Assembly (NCBI GenBank): GCA_022827185.1
Contig: JAJDTM010000002.1
Coordinates: 189,560 to 253,559, forward strand
Direction: 5' to 3'
DNA length: 64,000 bases
DNA from: Candidatus Poribacteria bacterium
Lineage (GTDB): Bacteria; Poribacteria; WGA-4E; WGA-3G
The notes under the pieces are model-generated. The model ran no database searches and was not told the origin of the DNA. It saw only the letters and a list, made by a program, of their open reading frames with translations. Below are positions 7,411 through 15,762 of this stretch, piece after piece (position 1 is the stretch's first letter; the number at the start of each line of letters is the position of its first letter). Both the position numbers and the translations under genes were made by a program.

Positions 7411-8088
7411 TTAATCAGATTCATGTCCGTCCGCCTTTTTCCCTTTTCGATTCATCCAACGAGGCATCCATAATAAGCTACACACAAAGCCTGGGAACAA
7501 CCAAATTGGGAACGCAATAAACATCATTATCAAATCCCATTCTCCGCCATTCAAAACCTTCCATACCTGTGGAATAATCTCAAGGATCACCCACACAAGT
7601 CCACCGAAAAAGAAGATGCTTCTTAAAAACCAATTTATGTCGTCTCTTGCTTGCGTCAAGGGGCCTTCAAGAACACTCGCCAATCTCTTTTTTTCTATCT
7701 CAAGCCATCTTGGGCGGAAGAACCGTGCGGGGAAATACCACAACGGAAAAGTAATCGCCAATACGGCGAGACTAAAAATGTTCCATAGACAGGGAATGAT
7801 TTCATGGCAACTTGGACAAACAAGACCGAACCAATGTCCAAAGGTATTTCGTTTTCCCCACAAACGGTGGTCATTCAGCGTTTCACAGTGTGGACAGGGG
7901 ATGTAACAACGTTCAAAAAAGGGTTTATCACTCTTTTTATCAATCAATGTGATTTTGGGAAGTCGTTGTCCGAGAATCAGTTCGTTGAACATTATTGCTG
8001 GATTCAGTACACAGAATAAGATAAGGGAGTGAGGTAGTGCCCATATTTCAAATCTGTTTTTGTCGTATTGCATCGGGTTCATTTCCAT
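7411..8088 (-). CDS. Zinc-ribbon integral membrane protein, paralogue 1
   Basis: 225 residues; I do not recognise an assigned family. It begins MEMNPMQYDKNRF (the real start may be the fourth Met, MQYD), then a hydrophobic stretch around residues 17-40, a treble-clef-like CPHC...CPSC pair (YIPCPHCETLNDHRLWG, GLVCPSCHEIIPC) with 27 residues between the pairs, and a membrane helix directly after (LWNIFSLAVLAITFPLWYF). A charged linker and two more hydrophobic segments follow. The four cysteines suggest one bound zinc in a cytoplasmic or periplasmic loop. Two further copies lie upstream (8136-9074, 9308-9949), so this is a tandem array. Confidence 0.75.
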   Translation of the reverse strand: MEMNPMQYDKNRFEIWALPHSLILFCVLNPAIMFNELILGQRLPKITLIDKKSDKPFFERCYIPCPHCETLNDHRLWGKRNTFGHWFGLVCPSCHEIIPCLWNIFSLAVLAITFPLWYFPARFFRPRWLEIEKKRLASVLEGPLTQARDDINWFLRSIFFFGGLVWVILEIIPQVWKVLNGGEWDLIMMFIAFPIWLFPGFVCSLLWMPRWMNRKGKKADGHESD

Positions 8089-8135
8089 GTCAAATGATTG
8101 CTTTTCTTAAGAAACCTCATACATTTCAGTCAGAT

Positions 8136-9074
8136 TCAGGTCTTCCTGCTTTTCTTCCTTTTAGGTGTATCCAATAGATTCAATGAATTCACCAAAACAT
8201 GCATGACTGCTCCCCATATACAGCCTAATAACAACCAAACTGGCAACATATCAAACATCAAATCCCATTCTCTTCCCTCCAAAACCCTCAGAACAGCGAA
8301 AGCCACCCACATGAATCCACCAAAATAAAAGGTGCCTCTAACAAACCACCTGAACTCAAACCAATTTCTGGACTTTGCCCGGATCAAAGGACGTTCAGGA
8401 ACATTCGCCAATCTTTCTTTCTCTTTCTCTTTGTCTTTCTCTATCCAGCTCATGACTAAACCGATCGCAAAGCCAGCTACTATCCAAATTGGCAAACTTT
8501 CGAGCATCGTTTTCAAATCCCATTCTCTTCCGTTCCACAGAACCTCGAAGAAAATCACCCACATCACCCACGCATGTACACCGTAAGTGAAAGAAGTGCT
8601 TATGAAAAATATCAAAGACGAATTTATGGACCTTGCTTGGATCAAAGGACATTCAAGTACCTTCGCCAATCTTTCTTTCTCTTTCTCTATCCATCTATGG
8701 CGAAAAAAACGAACGGGAAAATACCATAGTGGGCAAGTAATCGCCAACACCGCGAGACTAAAAATATTCCATAGACACGGAATGATTTGATGGCAACTTG
8801 GACAAACAAGGCCGAACCAATGCCCAAAGGCATTTCCGTTTGCCCACAAACGGCGGTCATTCAGCGTTTCACAGTGTGGACAGGGAATATAAGAGCGTTC
8901 CAGCGGAGGTTTATCGCTCTCTTTATCAATCAATGTGACTTTCGGAAGTCGTTGTCCGAAAATTAGTTCGTTGAACATTATTACTGGGTTCAATACCCAA
9001 AATAAACCAAACGGGTGCGGTAGTGACGATACTTTGAATCTGTCTTTGTCATATTGCATCGGGTTCATCTCCAT
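8136..9074 (-). CDS. Zinc-ribbon integral membrane protein, paralogue 2 with duplicated C-terminal module
   Basis: 312 residues, about 90 longer than its two paralogues. The first 130 residues match them: MQYDKDRFKV, FNELIFGQRLPKVTLIDK, CPHC...CPSC, LWNIFSLAVLAITCPLWYFP. The extra length comes from a repeat of the C-terminal module. Residues about 135-225 and 226-300 each start with a K/R-E-R-L-A-x-V block, continue with P-L-I-x-A-(R/K)-S, then an aromatic membrane segment, G-R-E-W-D-L and a final hydrophobic helix. Predicted six membrane segments. The function is unknown. A remnant of the C-terminus of the PHP metallohydrolase lies directly upstream (9093-9260), so a unit of that gene end plus a zinc-ribbon gene was duplicated. 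Confidence 0.75.
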   Translation of the reverse strand: MEMNPMQYDKDRFKVSSLPHPFGLFWVLNPVIMFNELIFGQRLPKVTLIDKESDKPPLERSYIPCPHCETLNDRRLWANGNAFGHWFGLVCPSCHQIIPCLWNIFSLAVLAITCPLWYFPVRFFRHRWIEKEKERLAKVLECPLIQARSINSSLIFFISTSFTYGVHAWVMWVIFFEVLWNGREWDLKTMLESLPIWIVAGFAIGLVMSWIEKDKEKEKERLANVPERPLIRAKSRNWFEFRWFVRGTFYFGGFMWVAFAVLRVLEGREWDLMFDMLPVWLLLGCIWGAVMHVLVNSLNLLDTPKRKKSRKT

Positions 9075-9092
9075 TTCAAATAGTTGCTCTTC

Positions 9093-9260
9093 TTAAGATA
9101 CTTCTTCTTTAAGAATTTTCTGATATATTTGTAATGCTACGTCATAAGTTTTGCGAGCGGTATCGCGTTCCTTTTCTCGGATGCGATCAACTTTTTTGTT
9201 CCAGCAGACTTCTACAGCATCCAAACACCATTGGGCACTTCTGCGACTTGCTCGAATTCG
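9093..9260 (-). pseudogene. Duplicated 3' end of the PHP metallohydrolase gene
   Basis: The minus strand reads RASRRSAQWCLDAVEVCWNK, then KVDRIREKERDTARKTYDVA and QIYQKILKEEVS with a stop at 9095-9093. This matches the last 50 or so residues of the gene at 10005-12341 (same order, near-identical). An in-frame stop lies upstream near 9285, so no larger gene is left. It is a truncated copy, still with an open frame, next to the duplicated zinc-ribbon gene. Confidence 0.8.
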
Positions 9261-9307
9261 CACGCACAATCTAAAAGATTATGCTACAAAGACTTCTTCA
9301 GTCAGAT

Positions 9308-9949
9308 TCAGGTCTTTCTGCCCTTTAGATTCATACAAACATGCATGAATGATCCCCATATAAAGCCTGCTAACAAGCAAACTGGTAACATATCAAACAT
9401 TCTTCCCAAATCCCATTCTCTCCCCTTCAAAACCCACAGAACCTCGAAAGCCACCCACATGAATCCACCAAAATAAAAGGTGCCTCTAACAAACCAATTT
9501 ATGGACTTTGCTTGAATCAAAGGACGTTCAAGAACGTTCGCCAATCTTTCTTTTTCTCTCTCAAGCCATCTTTGGCGGAAGAACCGTGCGGGGAAATACC
9601 ACAACGGGCAAGTAATCGCCAGTACGGCGAGACTAAAAATGTTCCATAGACACGGAATAATTTGATAGCAACTCGGACAAACAAGACCAAACCAATGCCC
9701 AAAAGCGTTGCCTTTTGCCCACAAACGCTGGTCATTCAGGGTTTCACAGTGCGGACATGGAACGTAAGTGCGTTCCATCTGAGGTTTATCACTCTTTTTG
9801 TCAATCAATGTGACTTTGGAAAGTCGCTGTCCCAAAATCAATTCGTTGAACATCAGTCCTGGATTCAATACCCAGTGTAAGACAAGGGGGTGAGGTAGTG
9901 CCCATATTTTGAATCTGTTTTTGTCGTATTGCATCGGGTTCATCTCCAT
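9308..9949 (-). CDS. Zinc-ribbon integral membrane protein, paralogue 3
   Basis: 213 residues, the shortest and simplest of the three: MQYDKNRFKI, PLVLHWVLNPGLMFNELILG (first membrane segment), TYVPCPHCETLNDQRLWAK, HWFGLVCPSCYQIIPC (zinc-ribbon cysteines), NIFSLAVLAITCPLWYFPAR (second), a basic linker with RLANVLERPLIQAKS, FVRGTFYFGGFMWVAFEVLW (third) and MLPVCLLAGFIWGSFMHV (fourth). No enzymatic motif is present. It sits 55 bases after the PHP metallohydrolase stop and is probably cotranscribed. The PHP-zinc-ribbon order is the one that was duplicated to give the copies to its left. Confidence 0.78.
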   Translation of the reverse strand: MEMNPMQYDKNRFKIWALPHPLVLHWVLNPGLMFNELILGQRLSKVTLIDKKSDKPQMERTYVPCPHCETLNDQRLWAKGNAFGHWFGLVCPSCYQIIPCLWNIFSLAVLAITCPLWYFPARFFRQRWLEREKERLANVLERPLIQAKSINWFVRGTFYFGGFMWVAFEVLWVLKGREWDLGRMFDMLPVCLLAGFIWGSFMHVCMNLKGRKT

Positions 9950-10004
9950 GCCAAACGGTTACTTTACCTTAAGAAACTTCTCGGTGACTTTTCTGACTTC
10001 AGTT

Positions 10005-12341
10005 TCAGTCCACATCAGATTCTTCGAGAATCTTTTGATATGTGTGTGATGCTACATCGTATGCTTTGCGAGCGGCATCGCGTTCTTCTTCTCGAATGCG
10101 GTCAACTTTTTTGTTCCAGCAGACCTCCACGGCATCCAAACACCACTGCGCACTTCTGCGACTCGCTCGGATTGGCTTTCCGTCTACAATGACAAAAACC
10201 GGATTCGTATGAGACGACGGGAAGATGCGTAACGCAACCCAACTTGATCTGTCAATAGGTGTCTCAAATTGAATGGGGACGACTTTACCGTCAGCGACCA
10301 CTTCTTGCGTCTCAACTGCCTGACCGTTGACGATGAGCTCAACAGGCACCTTCTGACTTTCTGCAATACGCGCACGTTCAATATCCCAATACGGCTGCTG
10401 ATCCAGAGATCGGTTCTTTATCTCAAAGTTCGGCGTTTCGCCAAGTCGTGCAGCGACACGAGCTGTGATGGTCACTGTGCTGGGTGCTTCCAAATCCAAC
10501 TGGCTAAGCTCTCCAGTCGCTGTCTTTTCCCCAACCGGTACACCGCCGACAGTGAAATCCAACAGATGACTTTTGCCATCTCCGACATAAGAACGACCGT
10601 CTTTCAACCCTGCTGCCCATGCGTCAAAGTCAAGGGCACCGGGGGGCATTTTTACATATATGCGACCTAATCCGACGCGCTCACCGTAAATACAAGGAAA
10701 ATCCGTTTCACCGCTGATCCGAGTGCGGAAACCGCAATTCAGCGTGTGATACCAGATATTCAGCTCCCAAACAGCAGGCGTGTCCACCGTAGAGATGAAA
10801 TCAACGGCATCGTGAACGACATCCACGATGTACTCGTTTGCACCGATACCGTCAAAAGGCGGCATGTTATAATTGGGGAGTTCGTCGCCATCCACTTTCA
10901 AGCCCCAACCGCTGTGGCTGAAGCCTGTTACTGCACCTTGCTCCTTTGCCCACTGAAGCACGGGTAGATCCCAGCTGGGCCACTCTTCAATCCGCTCAGT
11001 TCCTCTGTAGTCGTCCTCTGTAAGCCCTAATATTGAGAGATGTCCGGCATGCGAGGAAGGGAACCCCGAAACCTCTACATCATAGCGCATTACGTAGTCA
11101 TCAGTCGAGAGTTCGTGAACTTTGCCATCAAAAAACTGTTTCTGGAAATACCAACAGGGTCCCCACGAGAGTACGCAACCGACGTTGAGATCCTCACCGA
11201 GAATATGGCGCATCATGTCCTCTGGGGTAACACCCTCGGTTGGACTTTCGTAGTGGGCACACCCGGCGGCGTGTACATGATGATCACCAGAACGCCAGCC
11301 TTCCGCGGCGATATGGATCCATCTTTCGAGATGAAAGGTCTCTTGATGTGTCTCGGCATTCGGCACGGTAACGGTTTGTGTTTTTATTTTGTATTCTGGT
11401 CCGCGTGTGTATTCAACGGTATAGTTGCCCGGCGGCAGGAGGACGGATTCGCCACTGTGCCGATAGATTTGATTGTGGAAGAAGAAATCCGGGGCAAGTC
11501 TACGTCCACGCGACGGGTACACTCGGTTCAATGCGTCGCGAATGATAAAAGACGCTGTTGTCGGCTTCTCATCGAAATCTAACACTTCCAGCGTCACCTT
11601 CACCGCTGGCACACAATCGAATAGAATCGGCACTTCACTGCGGAATCCGATGTCTTGCGTCCCCTGACCGACGTTGAAACCGAGCATCGCTTCCCGTTTT
11701 CCCGCATCGCGGCTGTAGAGTTGGATGATGCGATACTCCAATTCCAATCCTGACAAATCTGCTTTCAAGGGAGGATTCGCATAGACATCAATGTCCAGAA
11801 ACCGATGTGGAATATCACTTTTGGGTACAGTCATTTCGGGGTCGGGACTTCCGCTGGAACGCTTATACAGTGGGGCAGCATTTTCACTCTCTGCTGCTAA
11901 GGGTGCCGTCACACCCGCCTCGTTGTGAACTTTTACTAAGAAAGTGCGCCAACCCTGTTGCATCAGTTCCTTCTTTACGGGACCTTCTTTGACCTTCACA
12001 CGGCTCTCAGGATTGATATTGACACCAGCCACACAGTGTGCATCAAGAATTTTTTGAATATCAACAATTGCTTGTTTATGGTCTTCGGACACCAACGCGG
12101 TTTCGATTGCTGAAAGGTCGTCTTCGGATAGGGGTGACCCGAGATAATCCAACGCCTCAATGAGTCGTTCGGTTGCTGATGCCAAGGGCTGAAATTCCAC
12201 CTCAGTGACGAGTCCGAGTTCATCGGTGAAACCTACGGAAATAAAAACTGAGAGCAGCATCCAGCCGATGAGCAGGAGACGCAATTGACTGTTGGTTTTT
12301 TTTCGTATGATAGTGCTATATCGGTTTGTCATTCGTTGCAT
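10005..12341 (-). CDS. CehA/McbA-like PHP-domain metallohydrolase, secreted
   Basis: 778 residues. The first 38 residues contain an N-terminal signal or anchor (RLLLIGWMLLSVFISVGF). Residues 40-340 are a long N-terminal region with beta-rich stretches. From residue 348 a PHP-type metal centre appears: GWRSGDHHVHAAGCAHY, then HAGHLSILG, GFSHSGWG and TRISGETDFPC, which provide the His and Asp/Glu ligands. CehA-type enzymes hydrolyse esters and phosphodiesters; the actual substrate is unknown. ATG 12341 is preceded by TAGGAG at eight bases. A promoter-like TTGACA-N17-TAGGTT is found 70-100 bases upstream (12412-12440). Its C-terminal 50 residues recur as a fragment at 9093-9260. Confidence 0.83.
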   Translation of the reverse strand: MQRMTNRYSTIIRKKTNSQLRLLLIGWMLLSVFISVGFTDELGLVTEVEFQPLASATERLIEALDYLGSPLSEDDLSAIETALVSEDHKQAIVDIQKILDAHCVAGVNINPESRVKVKEGPVKKELMQQGWRTFLVKVHNEAGVTAPLAAESENAAPLYKRSSGSPDPEMTVPKSDIPHRFLDIDVYANPPLKADLSGLELEYRIIQLYSRDAGKREAMLGFNVGQGTQDIGFRSEVPILFDCVPAVKVTLEVLDFDEKPTTASFIIRDALNRVYPSRGRRLAPDFFFHNQIYRHSGESVLLPPGNYTVEYTRGPEYKIKTQTVTVPNAETHQETFHLERWIHIAAEGWRSGDHHVHAAGCAHYESPTEGVTPEDMMRHILGEDLNVGCVLSWGPCWYFQKQFFDGKVHELSTDDYVMRYDVEVSGFPSSHAGHLSILGLTEDDYRGTERIEEWPSWDLPVLQWAKEQGAVTGFSHSGWGLKVDGDELPNYNMPPFDGIGANEYIVDVVHDAVDFISTVDTPAVWELNIWYHTLNCGFRTRISGETDFPCIYGERVGLGRIYVKMPPGALDFDAWAAGLKDGRSYVGDGKSHLLDFTVGGVPVGEKTATGELSQLDLEAPSTVTITARVAARLGETPNFEIKNRSLDQQPYWDIERARIAESQKVPVELIVNGQAVETQEVVADGKVVPIQFETPIDRSSWVALRIFPSSHTNPVFVIVDGKPIRASRRSAQWCLDAVEVCWNKKVDRIREEERDAARKAYDVASHTYQKILEESDVD

Positions 12342-12411
12342 GGGTATTTCTCCTAATTACTGAAGGGATTTATCTTCGGTGCAATCTCAGACTTACTAAC
12401 ACTAACGCTGT

Positions 12412-12440
12412 AACCTATCATAATGTGAGGCAGATGTCAA
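12412..12440 (-). promoter_or_regulatory. Promoter for the PHP metallohydrolase gene
   Basis: TTGACA, 17 bases, TAGGTT on the minus strand, about 70 bases upstream of the ATG. Most of the spacer, including ATTATGATAGG, is shared with the promoter at 4250-4278. Confidence 0.55.
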
Positions 12441-12522
12441 GTCCCAAGTAATCCAACTGTTCCGGAACCGAAAAGCCGAACAGCGATATGTAATGTGATG
12501 TAAGAAGGTTTCCTTGCACGTA

Positions 12523-13227
12523 TCATGTTACATGGTAGTCCACCCCATATTGCACCAAGCCCAATCGTCGTGCCACACCTTGGGAAGCCACATTGTCCCA
12601 TGATGTGCTGTAGAGAGGAATGCGGTTCAAGGCGCGGACAGCAAGTGCCCAAGCAGCAACAACCGACGTTGCATATCCATGCCGCCGATAACCGGTTAGC
12701 GTATCAACGCCTGCTTCATGGGCACGTGATGATGAGCGGACACTTCGGCAAATTGACACCACCTGTGCATCTTCTACGACCGCTAAGTAGGGCTGCGAAC
12801 TATTTAGTTCTGACACCATTTCGGCAAAGTTACCCTTCAGAAGGTCTGCGTTTGCGCGTGAGAGTCGGACAACATTTGTCGGTGGGGCAATCTGTTCGGG
12901 AAAGCGATAAGCGGGACCGACCCAGACCCGTTTAATCGGTGCATGACTTTGAAGAATATTCTTGAATTGCCTATGGTTCCGTGGAATTTTCCGAGAATTC
13001 ATAAGCATTGGTTCGGTGGCAGCGACTTCCTTCAGCTGCACAGCTACGTTGTCGGGGAGGTCATGTCGGAACTTACATATTGAACCTTCGTTGGTATTTC
13101 CGAAGAAAAAACGAGGTGCTGGTTTTGTATCGCCAGTAGGTTCGTTGATATATTGAAGGTGTCCATTCTCATCCTGTGTGAATAGCACCTCAGCCTGTAT
13201 TTCCATCAGTTTCATATTGGACCGCAT
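12523..13227 (-). CDS. GNAT family N-acetyltransferase
   Basis: 234 residues. The C-terminal half holds the GNAT core: PYLAVVEDAQVVSICRSVR, HEAGVDTLTGYRRHGYATSV (the R-x-x-G-x-A acetyl-CoA loop), VVAAWALAVRAL and NVASQGVARRLGLVQYG. The N-terminal 110 residues are a family-specific lead (EVLFTQDENGHLQYINEP) of unknown role. The upstream end overlaps the nucleosidase gene by up to 38 bases; starts at 13227, 13215 and 13206 are all possible and no Shine-Dalgarno decides between them. The overlap suggests the two genes are read together. Confidence 0.83.
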   Translation of the reverse strand: MRSNMKLMEIQAEVLFTQDENGHLQYINEPTGDTKPAPRFFFGNTNEGSICKFRHDLPDNVAVQLKEVAATEPMLMNSRKIPRNHRQFKNILQSHAPIKRVWVGPAYRFPEQIAPPTNVVRLSRANADLLKGNFAEMVSELNSSQPYLAVVEDAQVVSICRSVRSSSRAHEAGVDTLTGYRRHGYATSVVAAWALAVRALNRIPLYSTSWDNVASQGVARRLGLVQYGVDYHVT

Positions 13228-13948
13228 CCGACAGAATCTCCCATTGCTTATTGAAGTCCATCAAAGCATTTACGTAAGCTTTAGTCGATTTGTGTAAGCG
13301 TTCAACCCGCGCTTTGGGGATAGGTCCGCTATCCTCTTCAACACATAAATCAGATATGATGCGGACACCAACATATTTGACGTTATTAATGGCACAGACA
13401 TCCACAATCGCCGAGGACTCCCAATTGACTGCGACGGCTCCACTCTCTTTGGCAATCCTGTCCCTCACCTCACGATTATATATGTCCATATCACCGCAAA
13501 TCACAGAGGCTTTTGTAATTGTAACATTGGGATTGGTTGATAAAGTCGTTGCAAATTTGCTTATTGACGAGGCAGAAGCCTGAAACAAACGTTCTCGCCA
13601 TGTCTCTTGTTCCCGCTGAATTTCGGTTCTATTCGGCACGTCGTGTTCAGAGACACCGGTAATCACTACAATGTCTCCGATATTCAAAGTATCGACCAAA
13701 CCACCGGCAAATCCGAACTCAAAGAAGGTATCCACCTGATGCGTGTCTATTATCATTTGGCACATTGATGCTGCACGCACTTTGCCCATCCCAGACTGCA
13801 TGACGACCCATTTTTTGTCACCATTAACCCCCTCAAACTGAAGTCTACTGTTCCAGTCAACTGAATCATTCACATCCTGCCCCAAGACGTTGAGTAGAGC
13901 AAGGGTTTCATCGGCGTAGGCCGTCATAATGCATAGTTTTGCATTCAC
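13190..13948 (-). CDS. 5'-methylthioadenosine/S-adenosylhomocysteine nucleosidase-like (phosphorylase superfamily)
   Basis: About 252 residues with the purine nucleoside phosphorylase/MTAN fold: LCIMTAYADETLALL near the N-terminus, WVVMQSGMGKVRAA (phosphate/glycine loop), FEFGFAGGLVDTLNIGDIVV, AVNWESSAIVDV where the family's M-E dyad is N-W-E, and VRIISDLC with the catalytic Asp. The Glu and Asp remain, so cleavage of an adenosine-type N-glycosidic bond is plausible, but the specificity is open. I prefer GTG 13948, eight bases after CGGAG, over GTG 13957, which overlaps the ribosome binding site. The 3' end overlaps the GNAT gene. Confidence 0.8.
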   Translation of the reverse strand: MNAKLCIMTAYADETLALLNVLGQDVNDSVDWNSRLQFEGVNGDKKWVVMQSGMGKVRAASMCQMIIDTHQVDTFFEFGFAGGLVDTLNIGDIVVITGVSEHDVPNRTEIQREQETWRERLFQASASSISKFATTLSTNPNVTITKASVICGDMDIYNREVRDRIAKESGAVAVNWESSAIVDVCAINNVKYVGVRIISDLCVEEDSGPIPKARVERLHKSTKAYVNALMDFNKQWEILSDAVQYETDGNTG

Positions 13949-14023
13949 AAATTTCACTCCGTAATTATAATTAATAGAAGGTGTTTATAGTAGTCGTTCA
14001 ATGTTGAATTTATAGGTGATCCT

Positions 14024-14092
14024 GTTCGTAGTAGGGCAATTCATTGCCCGTCATTGACTTGTGGACGTGCGATAAATCGCACTACTACGAAC
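14024..14092. repeat. Three-way-junction palindromic repeat
   Basis: An 11-bp outer inverted repeat GTTCGTAGTAG (14024-14034) / CTACTACGAAC (14082-14092) encloses two perfect inner hairpins: GGGCAATTCATTGCCC (14034-14049, 7-bp stem) and GTGCGATAAATCGCAC (14067-14082, 7-bp stem). Folding gives a cloverleaf-like, three-armed structure. No gene overlaps it. Confidence 0.8.
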
Positions 14093-14196
14093 CTGCCCTC
14101 ACATTCAAAGTTGACAGACTAATAGTTGAAATTAAGTTAGGATATTAGAAGCACGCCAGCGTCAGAGTCTGCTAATAGCACGACGATTTCGGTTAA

Positions 14197-15408
14197 CTAA
14201 TTGTTCGATTTTTGAAATTCACAATAACTCCGATACCGAAACTCCGAAAGGTCGCCTTTTCTCAACGCCATCTCCACTGCGCAACCTTCCTCATAAGTAT
14301 GCGTACAGGAACCCCTTGTACAATGCTCTCGGAGCGAATTCATCTCTGGAAAATAGCGGTCCATTAAGCGACGCTCGATGTCGTAAAAGTGCAACTCGCG
14401 AAGCCCCGGCGTATCGGCAATAAAACCGCCGAAATCCAGTTTGTAAAGTTGGGTTGCAGCAGTCGTGTGTCTTCCGCCTCGTTTCGGATTCACTGCGTTC
14501 GTCTTCAATTTCAAACCGGGCTGTATGGCATTCACGAGCGAGGATTTTCCAACGCCCGATAACCCAGAGAGTGCAGAAGTCCTCCCCTTCATCCACGCTT
14601 TCAAATCCTCAATTCCCTCACCGGTTGTTGCACTCGTGACGATTGCCGGATAACCGATTTTCTCGTAAAGTGTGACCATCGCGTCCACTTCTGAACGGTT
14701 TTCAAGCATATCAATTTTATTAAAACAGACAAGTGGTTCAATCCCTGATGCTTCGGCGATAACGAGGAATTTATCCAGCATTCGCTGCCAGATCGGTGGC
14801 TCTTTTACGGAAGAAACAATGACAAGTCCATCAAGATTCGGAATGAGAATAACCCCTTTAGATTGTGTTCCCTTGCGTTTATATTGACGCTTGCGACGCA
14901 TAACGGCTGCAATGACGCCACGTCTTTCATCAATCACTTGAATTTTGACGCGGTCCCCGACATAGACTTGCTGATTTTTGCTAAACGCATCTCGTTTCCC
15001 GCGTAGCGAACACTGATATTGATTCACATCACACTGCACAAGGTAAACACCATTGCTTGCACGCATCACGACCCCTTCGGGAAGCCCAACCAATTTTTCG
15101 CTATCAAAGAGATACCCTGTCCGTTTGAGAAGTTCCTCGTCCGGTATAATTCGTGCGGATTTGATGGCACTGAGACGCCTAACACGGTTTTTGACAAGCA
15201 TTTTCTCTGATTTGAGCAGCAAAGCAACAACGGCAGGTTTGTCTTCGTCGTTGTCAAGAGCATTCTCCGCATCCCGAATTGCTGGATTCATACCAAGATA
15301 CACCTTGCGATAGGTAACACACTCTCGCCAATCAAAAGCTGCGTAATCACCTTCAACAATTTTTTGTGCTTCACTTAAAGTTGTGCCCGCATAAACAGAC
15401 ATTGCCAT
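14197..15408 (-). CDS. rsgA: Ribosome small subunit-dependent GTPase A
   Basis: About 403 residues. The GTPase motifs appear in the circularly permuted order that defines RsgA/YjeQ: G4 CFNKIDML, G5 VTSATTG, G1 GLSGVGKSSLVNA, G3 ADTPG. An OB-fold precedes them (GVYLVQCDVNQYQCSLRGKR, YVGDRVKIQV). The C-terminal zinc finger is CTRGSCTHTYEEGC with a final Cys in RSYCEF. It assists late maturation of the 30S subunit in the cytoplasm. About 110 extra residues (MSVYAGTTLSEAQKIVEGDY onward) come before the OB-fold, so the protein is longer than the E. coli and Bacillus forms. ATG 15408 is chosen; TTG 15417 is the upstream alternative but lies too close to AAAGG. Confidence 0.9.
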   Translation of the reverse strand: MAMSVYAGTTLSEAQKIVEGDYAAFDWRECVTYRKVYLGMNPAIRDAENALDNDEDKPAVVALLLKSEKMLVKNRVRRLSAIKSARIIPDEELLKRTGYLFDSEKLVGLPEGVVMRASNGVYLVQCDVNQYQCSLRGKRDAFSKNQQVYVGDRVKIQVIDERRGVIAAVMRRKRQYKRKGTQSKGVILIPNLDGLVIVSSVKEPPIWQRMLDKFLVIAEASGIEPLVCFNKIDMLENRSEVDAMVTLYEKIGYPAIVTSATTGEGIEDLKAWMKGRTSALSGLSGVGKSSLVNAIQPGLKLKTNAVNPKRGGRHTTAATQLYKLDFGGFIADTPGLRELHFYDIERRLMDRYFPEMNSLREHCTRGSCTHTYEEGCAVEMALRKGDLSEFRYRSYCEFQKSNN

Positions 15409-15606
15409 AGGTTTCAATTACCTTTGTTTTCCCTACCCCAAATCACTGCGAATTTTCGCGAAGGATTCAAGGGGACGTTCGTTAAGACGATGATAAAACG
15501 TGATAATCTTTCACCTACATATAATTTTGGATGCACTTTAGGCGGCATCACGTAAACGATTCAAGGTTCTTTCGCTGCAACCAACCTGACATTTGTAAAG
15601 AGTCAA

Positions 15607-15635
15607 AGGATACACAATTTATCTCTGTGCGTCAA
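15607..15635 (-). promoter_or_regulatory. Promoter reading towards rsgA
   Basis: TTGACG, 17 bases, TATCCT on the minus strand, about 200 bases upstream of rsgA. Its -35 lies inside the 12-bp inverted repeat shared with the divergent promoter at 15658-15686. Confidence 0.6.
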
Positions 15636-15663
15636 GAAAAAACTGGATTGATTTTTCTTGACG
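15630..15663. promoter_or_regulatory. Dyad joining two divergent -35 elements
   Basis: CGTCAAGAAAAA (15630-15641), a 10-base spacer and TTTTTCTTGACG (15652-15663) form a perfect 12-bp inverted repeat. Each arm contains one of the two divergent -35 hexamers, so a dimeric protein bound here would cover both promoters. Confidence 0.6.
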
Positions 15664-15686
15664 TGTTTTACAAAATTGGTTATTCT
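15658..15686 (+). promoter_or_regulatory. Promoter of the oxidoreductase gene
   Basis: TTGACG, a 17-base spacer and TATTCT, about 77 bases before the oxidoreductase ATG. Confidence 0.6.
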
Positions 15687-15762
15687 TTTACTGAGTGACC
15701 AATTGATCACGTGTGGTAGAAGGACCCATCAAATCATTTTATTCAGGAGAAGGAGAATACCC

